Below, piece by piece: positions 62,643-64,000 of a DNA stretch of 64,000 bases. Positions within the stretch are counted from its first letter, which is position 1; every line of letters starts with the position of its first letter. This DNA is from SHZL01 sp963708905 (GTDB lineage: Bacteria; Pseudomonadota; Gammaproteobacteria; Xanthomonadales; SZUA-36). The translations under genes and the position numbers were made by a program. The stretch lies in assembly GCA_963708905.1 (NCBI GenBank), contig CAVPUV010000027.1, positions 62,001-126,000 on the forward strand, in the 5' to 3' direction. A model generated the notes under the pieces. It was not told the DNA's origin. It did not search any database and worked only from the letters and a program-made list of their open reading frames with translations.

Positions 62643-62760
62643 ATTTACTGATATTTCATTACGACACGGATACAAGGTGAGATCACAGGTTGTTAAATAA
62701 TCATGGATTTTTAAGGGAAGTGTTTATACTCTACGTAAAACCAAAACGAGGATGGGCACA

Positions 62761-64000
62761 GTGAACTACAGCAATCATGCCTCTTTGAAACAAAATTTTC
62801 TTTTAACCGTGGCCTGTACCGCAGCTCTGGGGACCGCAACTGCTACCGCGCAAGATGCGCAGGACGAGAGCTATGCAGGCCTCGAGGAAGTGATCGTTAC
62901 GGCCACCAAGCGGGCAGAGTCCATCCAGGAAGTCGGTATGTCAGTCACCGCTCTTCAGGATGTGGAACTGGAGCGGATGGGGGCTTATAACTTGCTCGAT
63001 TTTGCCGTGCGGGTTCCCAACATGGGCATGGCATACGAGGCGGACGGCCGGTTTGACTCGAGTTCACCGTCCATCCGGGGAATTTTCGGCCAGAATACCA
63101 CCGGTTTTTATATCGATGACACGCCGGTCAATGCCTCGCTCTTACCGCGCGTGCTGGATGTCGAGCGCATCGAAGTCCTGCGCGGGCCCCAGGGTTCTCT
63201 CTACGGCGCCAAGTCCATGGGCGGCACTATTCGCATGATCACCAAGCAGCCGGACCTCAACGAATCCGAGAGCAAGGCCCATGCCATCCTGTCGACGGTG
63301 AAAGAAGGTGATCAGAATTACGACTTTGACGCCAGCTTCAATATCCCGGTGGTCGCGGACAAATTTGCGCTGCGCATGGCCGCTTATTATGGGGAGAACT
63401 CCGGTATTTTCGATCGCGAATATATTCCCAGCTGGGTCGACTCCTATGGCAATGTCCGCGAAAGCCCCGGACCGGCGTTTGCAACCCGTGAAAACGTGGA
63501 TGATGAAAAATATTACGGCGGGCAAATCGCCGGCAAGATTGCCTTCACGGAAAACGTGAGCCTGGACCTGAGGCTTATTGGTCAGAAAGTCGAAGCCGAT
63601 GGCCTGCCGTTTGCGGACATCGACGCCGACAATACCACTGAACACCGGTTTTTCGATTTGGAAGAACCCGGCACCGACAAATGGTACGTCGCCAGCGGCA
63701 CCCTGAACTGGAATACCGATGCGGGTACGCTGGTGTCCACCACCTCTTGGTACGACCACAAAACCAGCGAATGGGAAGAGGAAACATCGTTCCTGCATTT
63801 TCTGTTCGACCAGGTCATAGGCATTCCCATCGATCCCCTTCCTTCGCTGATCAACACCACGGAGAAGTACAGCAGTTTCGTGCAGGAAACGCGTTTCAGC
63901 AGCAGCTTTGACGGTCCGTTGAATTTTATCGCCGGCGTCTTTTACCAGGATTTGCAGCTGGACCATTTTTACCCGCGGGCGGTGCAGACAGGCCTCGCTG
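62761..64000 (+). CDS. TonB-dependent receptor, N-terminal part (runs off the window)
   Basis: At least 413 codons without a stop. The signal region ends about residue 30 (ACTAALGTATATAQ). The TonB-box-like EEVIVTATKRAESIQEV, plug motifs SSPSIRGIFGQN and VERIEVLRGPQGSLYGAKSM with GGTIRMITKQPDL, and the first barrel strands are visible. GTG at 62761 has GAGG 9 nt upstream; the in-frame ATG at 62752 lacks one. The plug type is that of the large OMR family for iron complexes or oligosaccharides; the substrate is unknown. Confidence 0.88.
   Translation, partial: MNYSNHASLKQNFLLTVACTAALGTATATAQDAQDESYAGLEEVIVTATKRAESIQEVGMSVTALQDVELERMGAYNLLDFAVRVPNMGMAYEADGRFDSSSPSIRGIFGQNTTGFYIDDTPVNASLLPRVLDVERIEVLRGPQGSLYGAKSMGGTIRMITKQPDLNESESKAHAILSTVKEGDQNYDFDASFNIPVVADKFALRMAAYYGENSGIFDREYIPSWVDSYGNVRESPGPAFATRENVDDEKYYGGQIAGKIAFTENVSLDLRLIGQKVEADGLPFADIDADNTTEHRFFDLEEPGTDKWYVASGTLNWNTDAGTLVSTTSWYDHKTSEWEEETSFLHFLFDQVIGIPIDPLPSLINTTEKYSSFVQETRFSSSFDGPLNFIAGVFYQDLQLDHFYPRAVQTGLA

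Overview
The window looks like a chromosomal stretch of a GC-rich gammaproteobacterium, probably a poorly characterised environmental lineage. The reasons are the fused-alpha PntAB transhydrogenase, a CysG-type trifunctional siroheme synthase, HemH, a YbiI-type zinc-finger protein ending in the same C-terminus as E. coli YbiI, a cobalamin riboswitch in front of a BtuB-like receptor, two TonB-dependent receptors, and two membrane FlgO/TPR proteins of a type common in marine and soil gammaproteobacteria. No tRNA, rRNA, CRISPR array or intact transposase was seen.

Layout. 1-9.4 kb: tail of a Phd-like antitoxin, a FlgO/TPR protein, pntA-pntB, a B12 riboswitch with btuB, and an AlgE-like outer-membrane barrel. 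9.4-18.5 kb: a tight minus-strand operon (ABC exporter, sulfotransferase, GT28-like transferase, APH-like kinase, two GT4 transferases, second APH-like kinase, AlgE-like barrel) that reads as an undescribed glycoconjugate assembly and export pathway. 18.5-29.9 kb: mostly housekeeping or accessory enzymes (GST, FlgO/TPR paralogue, M20 peptidase, arylamine N-acetyltransferase, alpha-hydroxyacid dehydrogenase, ferrochelatase, TMTC-like TPR membrane protein, DUF2130). 29.9-39.6 kb: secreted proteins. These are a 1297-residue protein with an ice-binding-type domain, nine 88-residue repeats and an IPTL-CTERM-like tail, a small secreted protein, an RTX-type calcium-binding protein, a seven-bladed YVTN propeller, and broken pieces. 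A leader sequence occurs three times here and the 3' end of the neighbouring kinase gene is duplicated. 39.7-43 kb: a TIGR02999-type ECF sigma factor followed by a Ser/Thr kinase with TPRs. 43-53.3 kb: Fic protein, FkbM methyltransferase, lipoprotein, YadGH-like ABC pair, a hairpin MITE, a DUF349 protein, a beta-barrel protein, an LLM flavin oxidoreductase and a small membrane protein.

53.5-61 kb is a gene graveyard. An IS91-type transposase tail lies beside a nucleoside hydrolase whose middle has been replaced by about 2.4 kb of foreign DNA (a cytochrome c peroxidase pseudogene, a methyltransferase, a DUF502 fragment). Its last 40 codons survive just before rbsK, so a ribonucleoside-salvage operon was broken here. 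Farther on, a prolyl aminopeptidase carries two frameshifts and an M14-like peptidase one, either true decay or assembly error. 61-64 kb holds cysG, a small palindromic element and the start of a TonB-dependent receptor that runs off the window.

Genes that clearly work together are pntA/pntB, riboswitch/btuB, the eight-gene glycoconjugate operon, the ECF sigma/kinase pair, the YadG/YadH-like pair, and (formerly) nucleoside hydrolase/ribokinase.
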